A program made the position numbers and the translations under genes. From NCBI GenBank assembly GCA_009829735.1, contig CM020618.1, forward strand, positions 18,213,346 to 18,277,345: DNA of 64,000 nucleotides, given 5' to 3'. Each line of letters starts with the position of its first letter. Within the stretch, counting starts at the first letter, position 1. Positions 25,017 through 35,381 of this stretch are shown piece by piece. The notes under the pieces are model-generated. The model was not told the DNA's origin and did not search any database. It was given only the letters and a program-made list of their open reading frames with translations. This stretch comes from Pyropia yezoensis (lineage: Eukaryota; Rhodophyta; Bangiophyceae; Bangiales; Bangiaceae).

Positions 25017-25835
25017 TCGTTAAGAAAAGTCATTAAACGAGAGTCGTTGAACGCATCATTTTAACGATCGTTAAATGGTCCAGGCACTTGGCCGAAACTC
25101 GTTAAAGTCATGAAGTATAGGTCCTGGCGTATTTACTTGTCGGGCAATGCAATTCTGGAGGACGGCGACACTTCTGCGTACAGTCCAAGAAAGCAGGGTC
25201 CGGATTGCTTCCGTTGCCCTGCGCGCGCATCTGCGACTAACGAGCTTACCGGGGCAGGCATCACCACTGCTCTTCCTTCTCGTCTTTTCCAGTCGCTTGT
25301 GAGCAGCTAGAGGGACCTGTGGACTGCCTTTCAAAAACTAGCGACCACGAGCTGGACGTCCATGGGAAGGCGATCAACTCTTGGGATGCCTTCTACCATG
25401 CTTGCGACGTAGCCCACGAGCGATAATTGCGCGACGTAGACGCTTGCGACGGGGACGAGGCCGCCATCTGCAATTTTCCAGTTGTTCTGCCCACCGCACC
25501 GGGGAACGGCCACAGGGACAAGAAGGTCCCTCACCTGCGCAAGTGTCCGTTCTACTAGCAGACTAGCGGCAGGGGCGCACCGAGTAGACCTGGCACTGTG
25601 TCTCTGACGCGTCGGACCTCTCGTGCTGGGGCAGGGTCGCCGGCGCGGCCTGCGACAAACAAGGTGTCTGTTCAATGGGTGGTCGCATGCTTGTGAGGCG
25701 ATGGAGTGCACTTGACCAAGTGGTACTTTGAATGTCATACTAATATTTAAGTAGTACAAGGGTCTTTACAGTCGTTAAACGACATCGTCAAGGTCGTTAA
25801 ATGATTGTCTACTCGATAAGGACTTTTCTTAACGA
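25017..25835. mobile_element. 0.82-kb inverted-repeat element with TCGTTAAGAAAAGTC ends
   Basis: The 15-base string TCGTTAAGAAAAGTC at 25,017-25,031 recurs as its exact reverse complement at 25,821-25,835. Inside each end are more CGTTAA(A) motifs: 25,034-25,076 on the left and 25,771-25,803 on the right. The interior has no convincing gene. It is compatible with a MITE or another non-autonomous DNA transposon. Exact outer ends and target duplication are uncertain. Confidence 0.6.
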
Positions 25836-26489
25836 TCGTGAAATGCCATCCTTAATTGTCAGCACCTTCCACATCCTCCACTTCTTTGAAGATGCACCCC
25901 TCAAAGACCAGCATTTTATCTCCCGAAATCTCTTCTTTTTTGCATCCTGGTCCTCCGCCCCTCCGAGCACCGGCGTGACGTACGACTTCACATGGTCCTC
26001 CCCAGCGCCTGCGCTGTGGCTCCCCCACCCGATCTGTGACAAGCGTGTGTGGTGTCCACCAGGTTCGAAGGGGTGGGCGTGGTTTTTGTGCAGAGCCTCT
26101 GAGCTCGCGCGTTCCATCCGAACTTGAGAAACACGAGCGTCCCTTGACCAGCCCGTGTCTCGGCAGGTGCGCTCGTGCATGCATGCTCGGCTTCGCCTCG
26201 CGCGCACCTACTCAAGCGCTCTCTCCCGTCCTCGGCTTTGCCTCGCGCGCTCACCTTTTCAAGCGCTCTCTCCCCCAACCTCGCGCATCACGTACCCCAC
26301 CAACGACCGCCTACACACCCCGTCCAACGTCCACACCCAAACACAGCACCTACCGGAGAGTATCTTCGGGGCGTTCTCTTCCGCATCGCATCCATTTTGT
26401 GACTAGTCTCGCAATTCGCAGCCAGCGTCCTCCTGCTCCCCGTGATCTACCGCTCACCGTCGCACCGCTGCTCCCTGTCCTTTGCCATC
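25836..26489. promoter_or_regulatory. 5' flank of the metallothionein-like gene
   Basis: This 650-bp stretch contains no gene that I can support. It should hold the promoter and leader of the gene starting at 26,490. The most visible element is a 45-bp tandem duplication at 26,186-26,275, followed by a C-rich, T-poor leader. No metal-response element with a known consensus could be assigned by eye. Confidence 0.4.
26186..26275. repeat. 45-bp imperfect tandem duplication upstream of the metallothionein-like gene
   Basis: Copy 1 (26,186-26,230) and copy 2 (26,231-26,275) both run CTCGGCTT/TTGCCTCGCGCGC, then a variable middle, then TCAAGCGCTCTCTCCC. Only a few substitutions separate them. Confidence 0.85.
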
Positions 26490-26804
26490 ATGTCGGCGAG
26501 CGCCGCCTCGCCGCCCTCCTTTGATTGGGGCTGCGCCACCTGGGCAGACTGCTCGTGCACGTCGGCGGCGCAGAAGTGCAAGTGCTCGCCCGCCAGCTGC
26601 GGCTGCGGCACGATCACGATTGAGCAGGTCAAGGAGGCTATGGAGAAGGCGTGTCCTTACGCAGACTGTGGCATTTGCAAGGGCACGTGCCGTTGCAACA
26701 AAGCCTGTGCGTGTGGCGGTTCCACGGCCAAGACGAAGGAGCAATGGGTGGAGTGGGTCAAGAACAACGACCCAGCCGTCTGCAAGTGCAAGGCGGCGAC
26801 TTAA
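26490..26804 (+). CDS. metallothionein-like Cys-rich protein, 104 aa
   Basis: It starts at the ATG in GCCATCATG, chosen because the Cys-rich part follows directly and the upstream in-frame ATG lies in leader-like sequence. The protein has 16 Cys, twelve of them in six CxC pairs (CSC, CKC, CGC, CRC, CAC, CKC), in an N-terminal cluster (residues 15-37), a middle cluster (about 55-74) and a final CKC. The two linkers are unusual for a metallothionein: IEQVKEAMEKA, and EQWVEWVKNN with Trp, giving four Trp in total. Metallothioneins bind Zn, Cu or Cd in the cytosol, and that role is inferred from the CxC pattern. It is intronless and stands alone. Confidence 0.82.
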   Translation: MSASAASPPSFDWGCATWADCSCTSAAQKCKCSPASCGCGTITIEQVKEAMEKACPYADCGICKGTCRCNKACACGGSTAKTKEQWVEWVKNNDPAVCKCKAAT

Positions 26805-28991
26805 AGTCTGGTCTGCTGGTGACACGGGCGGGCGAACCGAGTGACAATAGTGGTTCGCGGGGGGGCTGTTCCTGCTAACTTCGATCGCTTGCTTGCAGAG
26901 GAGGTGGTACGCTCGTTCCTTCTCATGAAAGGTGCTTCCTTGACTCCCACAAGCGCTCCTCCACTTGTGCCCCCGTAACGGTGGACGTGCGATTGACCTC
27001 CCTCCTAACGCTCGCTCCCGTCCGCGGCAGGGGAGCCCGAGACAGATGCTGTCGCGACGGAGGCGGCGGTTGTCGGGCGACCAATGCAGGCGTATCGCAG
27101 AGCGCTCGCAGCCTGCCCGCCATCGTCGCCTCCCCCCCAATCCAATTCCAAGACTGTGTTCCCCTGTCTCTCCCATTCTACCACCTGCATCTCAATGACG
27201 GTCGCCGGCGGCCCATCCCCCAACGTGTATCCACGAGCTGTACCCACTCAAGTACACACGCGCTCTTTGCGGCGTGATGGGCCAACGAGGGGGCGGGTGG
27301 GACCAGCTCCACTGCGAAATGGACACTGCCAGCAGCGTCTGCTGTAGCACTACGCTTGCTTGCCGCGCCGACATGCCCCCTCCCTTCCCCTCACAGCCCA
27401 TCGCTTCATGTGCAAACGAGCGGCGTCGAGTCCAGACGATAGGCACCGACAATGCCCCCCACCCGTACGGACATACATATGTCGCCTCATAGTGCCGCCG
27501 CCACTCCCCCCCACGATTGACGCGACGACGGCGATGCGGCCTGCGGGCTCGCAGAGTCGCGCTCGCGGAAGTGCTCGGTGCTTACGCCCGTGACGATCAA
27601 TCACCTTGTCACGCAAATCTTAGTCGTCAAGTATTGCATGTAATTACGGCTAGATTTCGCTCGACAGGTGGAGCAGCGGGCGCGCGCCGGTCGGGATACA
27701 CTTTCCCTCTGACGCTGCCACGTACCCGCCCCTCAACGCTTGGTCGCCAGTCCCGCCGATGCGGTCAGAGCAGGGCGGGGGCAGGGTTTCGTCGCCGCGT
27801 CGCGGCGGCACTGGGCACGTGCCAACCACCCTTGCACCAAGGAGTCACCTGACGGTGGTCCACACCGTGTTTGCGCCGTGCCCACAATACTGTACCGGAA
27901 AATGGCTGACCGTGCTGCAGGTGGTGTGGAATCGCTCGCGCCCTGCCGACGCCAGCCGGACGTAGATTCAACTCTGTACATGCATTTCGTTTAGAGAGCG
28001 AACATAAACATCCATCGCAGGGCTTCCAGACGGCCCACGTGCCAGCAATGAAGGTGAGGGGGAAGCTGCTTGGAGCGTCCGAGTAGCCACAGTACGGTAC
28101 GTACTGTACAAGGGAAGGCATGCAAGGTGCCCGTGGACACGACACCCCCCCTCCTGACGCACCACCTGTCCGTGTCCCCGATTCTGCATTTGACGATTGG
28201 TCGCGTCGACGTCGACTGCGGGTCTGGCGGCCGCGTCAGAAGAAAGCAGACCACGACACATTTCCCCCTTTCTCAGCATCCTCTGGTTGGAAATGAGAGT
28301 GCCCGTCTACGTACCGCCTCTGCTCGGCTGTGTCTCCAGCGGCTGTTGACAGCTGGCGCGCGTCGGGGTCCCCCGGGAGGGCTTCGTTGCCGCCCCACCC
28401 GCGCCCCCCGCTCGCGCAAAGCGCGCGTGCGGTCGCCGCGTCGTGAGAGCGTGTGCTTTTGCACGCAATGGCCGCTGGTGGGTGCGGCCAAGGTGTAACG
28501 ATGGGCGTGGCGGGAATGTGAGCGCCATGTCAAGGCGGGATGGACAACTGCTGCTGCCGCCCGCCGCATAGGACCCACGCCCCTGGAGCGTTTGGTGCTG
28601 TAGATGAGTGGCCCCTCACCACGGCGGGGGGGGACAGGGACTGGATGACACGGATGGAGAATGGGGGGGGGTGGTGGCCCGCGCGGGAGGGGGTGGCCGT
28701 CGCGCGCCTATTTCGCGGTGGACCCCCTTCTGGGAGGTCTGCGCGGCACGTGGTCTGTTGCCGGACCACCGGCTTATCAAAGAAACGCTCTCGTCCGTGG
28801 CTGCATCGCACCGCGCGCCACTCGGCCGACGTACGCCCCTACCTCTTCCCCAGTTCCTGCACCGGCGTGACAACCTCGCTTGACTCCCGAGGAGGACCGC
28901 ACCGCGCCCACCCCTACCTCCCAACGCAACCCCCTCGGTGATCCGGTCGACCCTCCGTGCAGCGCGCCCATCCCCCCCCCCCCCGTTCGTG
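26805..28991. other. 2.2-kb intergenic region
   Basis: I see no gene in this stretch. It contains short C- and G-runs, a GTACGGTACGTACTGTAC-like near-palindrome at about 28,093-28,110 and T-poor sequence before the Hint gene. Overlapping short open frames change strand and frame without any family resemblance. Confidence 0.5.
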
Positions 28992-30380
28992 ATGGGGCCG
29001 AAGCTGGCGGTTGCCGCTGCGGCGGCGGCCGTCGCCCTTGCGACGGCGGCTACTGGCGCACCGATCGATACCCCCGTCGAGGCGCCTCACGCCGTGCGGA
29101 CCTTTTACGGCGCGAACGTGCAGGACAAGTGGACGCGGGTGGGTGGCCCAGACTCGTGTCCCGCCATGATGGAGTTTACCACTTATGACGGTACGGAGAT
29201 GCCGACAAAGGTGTCGGTCGGCCACACAACTATCCTCCATGACGACCGCCGGTGTGATGGGAACGAAGGCGATGTACTGCCGTTTGTGTCCTCCGAGCTT
29301 CTGTCGCAGCCTGGATCGGTGCCGCCCGCGGTGGCGGAGCTGCTCAACGGCCCGGCCCAGTCTGAGGGCATGGCCCGCGCGTTTGAGCAGGCGACCGCGA
29401 TCCAAGAGGTGGGCGAGGTATTTTTCATTGGCGTCGACCAGGGGGCCCTCTACTGTGGGGAAACGACCTTCCCAGAGGGCACCATCTACATCTTTGCGCG
29501 GCCCTTCCTGCCCCTCGTGGCGGCGGGGGTGAACCTGCAGGTTGGGTACAAGTACCTCCTGCTGACGCCAGGCCCCTCCTCGCCGGGCTGCGTCTACGCG
29601 GCCGTCTCGGACACCAACGTCAAGATTGAGGACGTTGACATTGGGGTGGAGGCAGCGGCGCCGTCGGAGGAGCCCGAGGAGTCGGGAGAGCCCGAGGAGA
29701 CGGCCGCCCCCGTCGAGGACCCCATTGGCGGCGGCGGTGAGGCGTCCCCGCCGCCGACGCCCGCGCCGTCGGTCGAGGAGCCCGCCTGCTTCCCCGCCGA
29801 CGCGACCGTGACGACGGCCGACGGCACATCCGTGCGGATGGACGCGCTCGCCGTTGGCGACGAGGTGCGCACCTCCCCAACGACGACCGGCCGCGTCTAC
29901 TTCTTCTCCCACTCGGACCGGGCGGGCGTCCACTCGTTTGTGCGCCTCACCACCGCCGCGGGTGCGGCCATTACCCTCTCCCCCGGCCACTACCTGCCGC
30001 TCGTGCGGCACGGGGAGGCCGCCGCCCTGACCGCCGCCTCTGCGGTGGCGGTGGGCGACGAGCTGACGCTCGCATCGGGCGACCGCTCGCCCGTCGTGGC
30101 CGTCGCGGCCGTTGAGCGGACCGGCCTGTACGCGCCGCACGCGGTTGGCGGGGCCGGGGTGGTGGTGGACGGCGTGTGGGCCTCCGAGCTCACCACCGCC
30201 GTCGCGCCGGCGGTCGCGACGCCCGCCCTCCGCGCCGTCCGGGCGGTGGCCGACGTGGCCTCGCGGCTGGGGGTGGCCGACGTGGCCTCGCGGCTGGGGG
30301 TGGCCGGCCTCCGCCTGCCGAGCGCGGCGGGTGGGTGGGCACGGTTCGCCCCACGGGGGGGGCAGGTGGTGGAGCTCTGA
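28992..30380 (+). CDS. secreted protein with C-terminal Hint (hedgehog/intein-type) domain
   Basis: This 462-aa protein starts with a signal peptide (MGPKLAVAAAAAAVALATA). The N-terminal domain (about 30-215, with few Cys) is unrecognised. A linker rich in Glu, Pro and Ala (about 220-260) leads to a Hint domain starting at Cys266 (ACFPADATVTTADG). Hallmarks are the block VRLTTAAGAAITLSPGHYLP, with the His of the TxxH-like block replaced by a Gly-His pair, and GVVVDGVWASELT. By family knowledge the Cys starts an N-S acyl shift that releases the N-terminal part. A nine-residue unit, VADVASRLG, is duplicated near the C-terminus. The substrate or ligand is unknown. It may act in the cell wall or as a signal. 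Confidence 0.82.
   Translation: MGPKLAVAAAAAAVALATAATGAPIDTPVEAPHAVRTFYGANVQDKWTRVGGPDSCPAMMEFTTYDGTEMPTKVSVGHTTILHDDRRCDGNEGDVLPFVSSELLSQPGSVPPAVAELLNGPAQSEGMARAFEQATAIQEVGEVFFIGVDQGALYCGETTFPEGTIYIFARPFLPLVAAGVNLQVGYKYLLLTPGPSSPGCVYAAVSDTNVKIEDVDIGVEAAAPSEEPEESGEPEETAAPVEDPIGGGGEASPPPTPAPSVEEPACFPADATVTTADGTSVRMDALAVGDEVRTSPTTTGRVYFFSHSDRAGVHSFVRLTTAAGAAITLSPGHYLPLVRHGEAAALTAASAVAVGDELTLASGDRSPVVAVAAVERTGLYAPHAVGGAGVVVDGVWASELTTAVAPAVATPALRAVRAVADVASRLGVADVASRLGVAGLRLPSAAGGWARFAPRGGQVVEL
30246..30299. repeat. 27-bp perfect tandem duplication inside the Hint gene
   Basis: GTGGCCGACGTGGCCTCGCG plus CTGGGGG-type sequence occurs at 30,246-30,272 and again at 30,273-30,299. It adds nine residues in frame. 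Confidence 0.88.
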
Positions 30381-30736
30381 GCGCGACCGTCCCACTCACA
30401 GCTGTGTTTCTTTTTCGACGCTTGATCTAGGCTAGCGCGCCCGCGCGGGGGTAGAGTGCAGGTGGGGGTTTGCTGGGGGTGAGGGAGCGGCGTGTACGCC
30501 GACACCGTGCTGGGAGCGCAGGTGCAGTGCGGCACGGACGTGTATACATATCACCGGACGAGTAAATGGTGTGCATGCTGTCGACTGTGACTGGAACGCG
30601 AAAGACGATGTTGTAGGGCTTGGTCCAATTGGCTCTCCGAGGCGTTGGCACCGCCACGGTCAGCCGTGGCGCCCAGAGCGCGTGGGCCTGTCCCACGCTG
30701 GCCCCCCCCCCAACGAGTCGGTGGACGACGACCGCC
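30381..30736. other. 356-bp intergenic region between convergent genes
   Basis: This lies between the stops of the Hint gene and the thioesterase gene. It includes TGTATACATATCACC at about 30,540-30,555. No gene was seen. Confidence 0.5.
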
Positions 30737-31551
30737 TCACCCGCCGCGGGGTGGGACGACCTCCCCCCCCCCACACCCCCCCCGCACCACCGCCGCCAGC
30801 TCCTCCCAGGTCCCCCCAAACAGGCGGAGCGCCTCGGCGAGGCGCGGCGGCAGCGCCCGCACCAGCCGCCCGTCGGCCACCCGTACCGGCGCCAGCACCA
30901 CGGTCGCGCGCGCAACGAGGCGGCCGGTGGCGGCGGCGACGACCTCCGACGCCAGCCCCACCCGTACGCGCCCCCCCCCTGCGGCCACGACGCTGACGGT
31001 CACTGCCTCGCCGAGGCAGGCGGGCGACACGTAGGTGATGGCCAGGGACGCGACGACCAGCTCCACCCCCTCCCCGCCAACGAGCCCGTCATAGGGCACG
31101 CCTAGGGCGGCCAGCACCCCCACACGTGCCTCCTCTAGGTACCCCACGTACGCGCCGTGCCACAGGGCGCCACTGTAGTCACTGTTTTGGGGGGACACGA
31201 CCTTGCGGAGGAAGAAGGCGGGCGCGGGTGGGGGGGGGGGGGACCCCGCGGGGGAGCCAGCGGGGGGGGCCGGCGCCGGCGACCACCACCCAATCGGCTC
31301 CCCGTCCGTGTCGGTGGCGGGCAGCCGCACCGCCGGGGCGGGGCGGCCGGCGGCGGCGGCGACGGCCCCCGCCGCCGCCGTCGCCACTGCCTCGGCAGCC
31401 GTCGCCGCGGGCGGGGGGGGGGAGCCGGCGGGGGCCCCGTTGGCAGTCGCAACCGGCGGGCGGCCGCGACGGCAGCGGCGAATGCCACCCCCGGCTGCCA
31501 CTGTGGGAAACAGCAGCGGCCGGCGCCGCTCGCCCAGGGCGGGGTGGGAGC

Positions 31552-31588
<37 letters not shown>

Positions 31589-31798
31589 GGGCACCGCAAA
31601 GGCAGGTGCCATTGGAAGGCGGCGAGGGGGGGCGACGGGTGGACAGGTGGGGCGGGGGGCGGCGCGGGCGGGAAGGGGACGGAACGGGCGGGAAGGAGAC
31701 GGAACGGGCGGGACGAGACGGGCGCGAAGGAGACGCAACGCGCGGGAAGGAGGCGGGAGGGGATCGGTTGGGGACGGGACGGCCGATGGGGCCTGCAT
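30737..31798 (-). CDS. hot-dog fold acyl-CoA/ACP thioesterase (4HBT type), probably organelle-targeted
   Basis: The C-terminal part is a YbgC/FadM-like hot-dog domain. It has SPQNSDYSGALWHGAYVGY, with LEEARVGVLAALG on the helix after it, then VASLAITYVSPACLGEAV. The same order, with DxTDYxGVxWHGxY and EEARV, is typical of cyanobacterial and algal thioesterases acting on acyl-CoA or acyl-ACP. The usual catalytic Asp region reads NSD, so activity should not be assumed. The long N-terminal part is Ala/Pro/Arg-rich. Met63 (start at 31,612, MAPAFAVPVAAAA) is a plausible start for a plastid or mitochondrial transit peptide, and the first 62 codons may be untranslated. Poly-Ala (about 73-81) and poly-Pro runs mark low-complexity linkers. 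Confidence 0.72.
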
Positions 31799-32390
31799 AT
31801 CGGATAGGCCGCACGGCGCTGCGGATCAAAGCCGGCGATCCGTGCACAGACCACTTGCCACTCAGTGCGCGCACCAAGCCTTGGCTGAGCCAGGGCGATG
31901 AACGATGAACACAGGCCACGGCGGCTATCCTTTCGGGCATGCCGCCCTGCCCAGTCACGTCGGCACGCGAGCGCGCGTGTCCGCCGCGACGGCGCGCGCG
32001 ACCCAGTGGGCGTGGAGAGAGAATAAGAATAAGAATAATAATTAGTTAACTGTAACGAATGCAGGGCCGGCAGCCCTCGGGGGCCGCCCGTGTCATCACG
32101 CGCGGTGCGAACGTGGGGCGGCGTGCCTGATTGAGTACGCGCTACCCGAGCAGGTGCTCGAGACGGACAAGCCGCTGCGCCATGCCCCCGCCGCCCGCAA
32201 ACCCGTCCGCAGAGCCGTTCGTACCCCACCCCCCCTATCCTCCTCCCGCCTCGGCCACCCAGGCCGCCCTGCCCACGCTCCCATTAGTCGCTGCACCACA
32301 CGCTCTTCTCCCCCACCCTTCCTCCCTCCCCCCCAACCAGCACCGAGCTAGCCAGCTGCACGGTTCCGCCCGCGGCGCCTCCGCCCCCTC
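31799..32390. other. 592-bp intergenic region
   Basis: This contains the 5' flank of the thioesterase gene and the 3' flank of the RCC1-like gene. A short AT-rich patch (AATAAGAATAAGAATAATAATTAG) lies at 32,020-32,043. No gene was seen. Confidence 0.5.
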
Positions 32391-33728
32391 CTAGACGCAG
32401 TTGTTGGCCACATTGTCCGCGTCACCCCTCACCAGCTGGAAGCGCGGCACGTCACGGCGCACCCCACACCGCACCTGCCCGTTGGTAGCTTCGCCAAGGT
32501 AGACGGGCATGTCGCCCAGCACAAAGAAGCAGTTGCACACGCCGCCCAACCGCCACTGGAAGCCGCTGGTGCACTCGCGGATCTCGCACAGCCCCGGGCT
32601 GACGCCCCGGTAGCAGGTACCAGACGGGGGCTGCCGCTGGCACGGGACGGTGTTGAAAGACGCTGGCGGGTCGCACTCCCGGAAGGAGCACTCCCCCCAG
32701 CACTGCAGGTCCGTGTCGTTGCGACGGATGCCGCAGGTGTGGGTCAGGCCGCTGTTGATTTCGAGCATCGGCACGTCAGTCGGGGCGCTGCGGGAGAGCG
32801 GCCAGAAGCGTGCCGACCCGGTGCACACGGGCTCGTCGTCCAGCGTCAGGCCGCACGTAAAGGTCCGGCCCGCCGACAGGGCGCCCGTCGCGCCGCTAAA
32901 CTGCACCCCGTCCGGCGAGTTGCACTCGCCCAGCGCGGAGCACTCCCCCCAGCAGACGAGGGAGGTGGAGTCTTCGGGCACCCCGCACGCATGGAGCTCC
33001 CCCGCGGCGACCGTCTTGAACAACACATTTTGCGGGACGGGCCGGTTGGTGCTCGCGTCGCCATTGCCATACGTGCCGCTGCACGCGACACGGCCCTTGA
33101 AGGTGTGCACGCACGTAAAGCCGTTGCCAGTGTGGATGCTGACGACCGGGTCCCCGTCTTCGGCGTTGCCAATCTGCGGTGGCGACAGGTTCTGGTCAGA
33201 GTTCTGGCCGGGCGCCCCCCAGCACACGGGCCGGACAGAGCGGAGGAAGGCCAGGTTGCTCTCGGGCGTGTCCTCCACGAGCGTCAGCGTGCGGGGCTCT
33301 ACCAGGCTCTCGTCAAAGGTGATCATGCACACGTGGCCCTGGCCAATGGCCAGCTGCAGGCCCACCGAGTCTGGGTCGTCGGGCCCCGGCGCCTCTGACA
33401 CAATCGGGTTGGACGCCCCCCAGCAGCGGACCTTGAGGGTGGTCCGCACAATGCCGCACTCGACGTTGGTGCCGCCCTCGACGGTCAGCCAGGTGGCACT
33501 GCTGGCCACGTCCAGCGAGTTGGTCGGCACCTGGTCACCCCAAAAGTAGAGCGTGTCATCCAGCGACCGCACCGCCGAGGAGAACCCTTGGCCGACGCCG
33601 AGGAAGACAAAACGGGACAGCAGCGCCTCGACAGGCTCCAACAGCGCCGTCGCTGATGATGCAGCCGTGGCAGCCACAAGCGCCACAGCTGATGCACGCG
33701 CGAGCGTTCCAACGCTAAAGCCTACCAT
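32391..33728 (-). CDS. secreted Cys-rich protein with RCC1-like repeats
   Basis: This 445-aa protein has an N-terminal signal peptide (VALVAATAASSATA, cleavage near residue 28). It then has repeated blade-like units ending in CW(G), for example CGIVRTTLKVRCWGAS, HTCGIRRNDTDLQCWGE and HACGVPEDSTSLVCWGE. These resemble RCC1/BNR beta-propeller repeats of the Cys-containing secreted type. The C-terminus is Cys-rich (CQRQPPSGTCYRG, CEIRECTSG, CNCFFVLG). Even Cys spacing suggests disulfides in an extracellular or vacuolar protein. The binding partner is unknown. It is not the nuclear Ran exchange factor, because of the signal peptide and Cys content. Confidence 0.75.
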   Translation of the reverse strand: MVGFSVGTLARASAVALVAATAASSATALLEPVEALLSRFVFLGVGQGFSSAVRSLDDTLYFWGDQVPTNSLDVASSATWLTVEGGTNVECGIVRTTLKVRCWGASNPIVSEAPGPDDPDSVGLQLAIGQGHVCMITFDESLVEPRTLTLVEDTPESNLAFLRSVRPVCWGAPGQNSDQNLSPPQIGNAEDGDPVVSIHTGNGFTCVHTFKGRVACSGTYGNGDASTNRPVPQNVLFKTVAAGELHACGVPEDSTSLVCWGECSALGECNSPDGVQFSGATGALSAGRTFTCGLTLDDEPVCTGSARFWPLSRSAPTDVPMLEINSGLTHTCGIRRNDTDLQCWGECSFRECDPPASFNTVPCQRQPPSGTCYRGVSPGLCEIRECTSGFQWRLGGVCNCFFVLGDMPVYLGEATNGQVRCGVRRDVPRFQLVRGDADNVANNCV

Positions 33729-35381
33729 AGCGGAGACGGGGGGGGGGGAGGGGAAGCGGGTACGGAAAGGATAGCGGTAGGGGCGGTAGGGGCGGGGGGC
33801 AGGCGGCGGGGGGAAGTAACAGAGGGAGCGCCGAGCACCGACGGCTGTTCAAGTAGCGACCTGGGGGGGAAGGATGGTTGCGGAACCGCGGCGGCGCTGC
33901 GAGTGCAGCGGGCAGGCTGCCTGGCTGCCGCGGCCGTCCAACGGCGGCAGCGGGGCCAGCCCTTCAACGTCCTCGGCGACGGCCGTCCGACGCAGGCGGG
34001 GGCGAGGCGTGGTTCGGCCGCGTTGCGCCCTGGCACGCGGGCCGGCTCACGGCGGCGCCCCCGGCGCGCCACCCGCGCGGCCGCTGACGCCATCCTCGGG
34101 GGGGGGGGGTGGGGGAGGGGTAGCGCTCGCGGCCCCCCTCAGCCCACCACGTACACGGGTGCCTACCCCTACCTACCGCTCCCTCCGTCACCTCGCCCGG
34201 CAAAGGGGCTGGAGCGACGCGGGGAAAGGGTCACCAGGCTCTCAGAAGCAGGGAGGCCGGCTGGTCGTGCCTCTCCCTCCCCGCCCCCCTCGCCCACTCC
34301 CCCCCCACCCCCCCTGCGGGTCGTCCCCATACCGGTACGCCAGGGCCCGGCGAGGTACAGTACAGCGGCGGGCGTCCCTGAGAGCTGGCAAGGCCCACCA
34401 GGCGCCGCGGGTGCCGCTCTGCAGGCCCCCGCCCTGCCGCCAACGCCCGCCCGCCGGAGGAGGAACCCCCTCTCCCCCCCAGCGAGCGCGCGAGCTAGGC
34501 CCGCCCGCAGGCTGCCCGTTGGGTTCTCGGATAGCACATCAGAGCAGGGGATGGGTGGGCGGGGGGGGGGGGAGGGGCGGGGGGGCGCACCAGGTTGGTG
34601 CCCTCGAGGAACCGCCAAGACGCGGCCGCGGCCGGCAGCGGCAGCGGCAGCGGCAGCGGCAGCGGCAGCGGCGGCGGCAGCGGTGGCAGCGGCGGCAGCG
34701 GTGGCAGCGGCGGCAGCGGTGGCGGCGGCAGTAGAGGCAGCAGCGGTGGCAGAGGCGACGGCAGCCGCCGCAGCCGCCGCAGCGGCGGGGGCAGCGGCCG
34801 GCAGCGCGGGCCGTGGGCGGCAAAGCCTACATTATTCCCCGCGCCTGGCAGCCGCAGGCGGGGTCGACCAAGATCCTCGCGAAAAACGCATACAGCAGAG
34901 GGGCGCGGGGAAGGTGGGGGCAGCGGCTGACGCAGAGCGCGCCGTGGCGGTTGGGGTGTACGACGCGCGCGGGCAGCGGCGTCGCAGGCCCATGGTTGGT
35001 TGCGGTTTGTCAGCGGCGAGGATGCGAGGTGGGGGAAGCGCAAGAGGCGGGGCAATGACAATGGGGAGTGCGTGCTTGCACAAGTGACCAAGATCCCGGA
35101 ATGGATCTGACATTGTCCGAAAAGTAACGCACAGAACGCATTTTTTAGATATGTAGATATGCAAGACCTCGTGCAGGCAAGTATGTAATCGACTCGAATG
35201 GGCTTCATAGAGAGTGGTGCCGAGTTGGACGCAATTGGCTCCGGAGGTCCCCTTCCCCACCACACAACCAACACCGCATATGTACATCAGAAGCAGCTTC
35301 CCACCGACGTCACGCTGGCCTATACCCTCGGGCGCGCGCCGGAACGGCCACCGCCACCAGCGCGTCCTGCAGTGTTCCAGC
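33729..35381. other. 1.65-kb intergenic region with simple repeats
   Basis: It lies between the start codons of the divergent RCC1-like and zinc-ribbon genes. It contains G-runs (33,738-33,752 and 34,099-34,107), C-runs and a (GGCAGC)n-type tract. The longest open frame (33,903-35,087) is mostly a translation of simple repeats. Confidence 0.5.
34634..34770. repeat. (GGCAGC)n / (GGTGGC)n simple repeat tract
   Basis: Perfect GGCAGC hexamers from about 34,634 to 34,675 grade into GGTGGCAGCGGC and GCAGCGGTGGC nonamers to about 34,770. Confidence 0.9.

Noticed and set aside
28914..30395. Minus-strand frame of 493 codons opposite the Hint gene
   Set aside because: It is a shadow of the plus-strand gene with His/Arg-rich low-complexity translation and no domain.
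33903..35087. Plus-strand frame of 394 codons over the GGCAGC repeats
   Set aside because: It is mostly a translation of a simple repeat and has no conserved segment.
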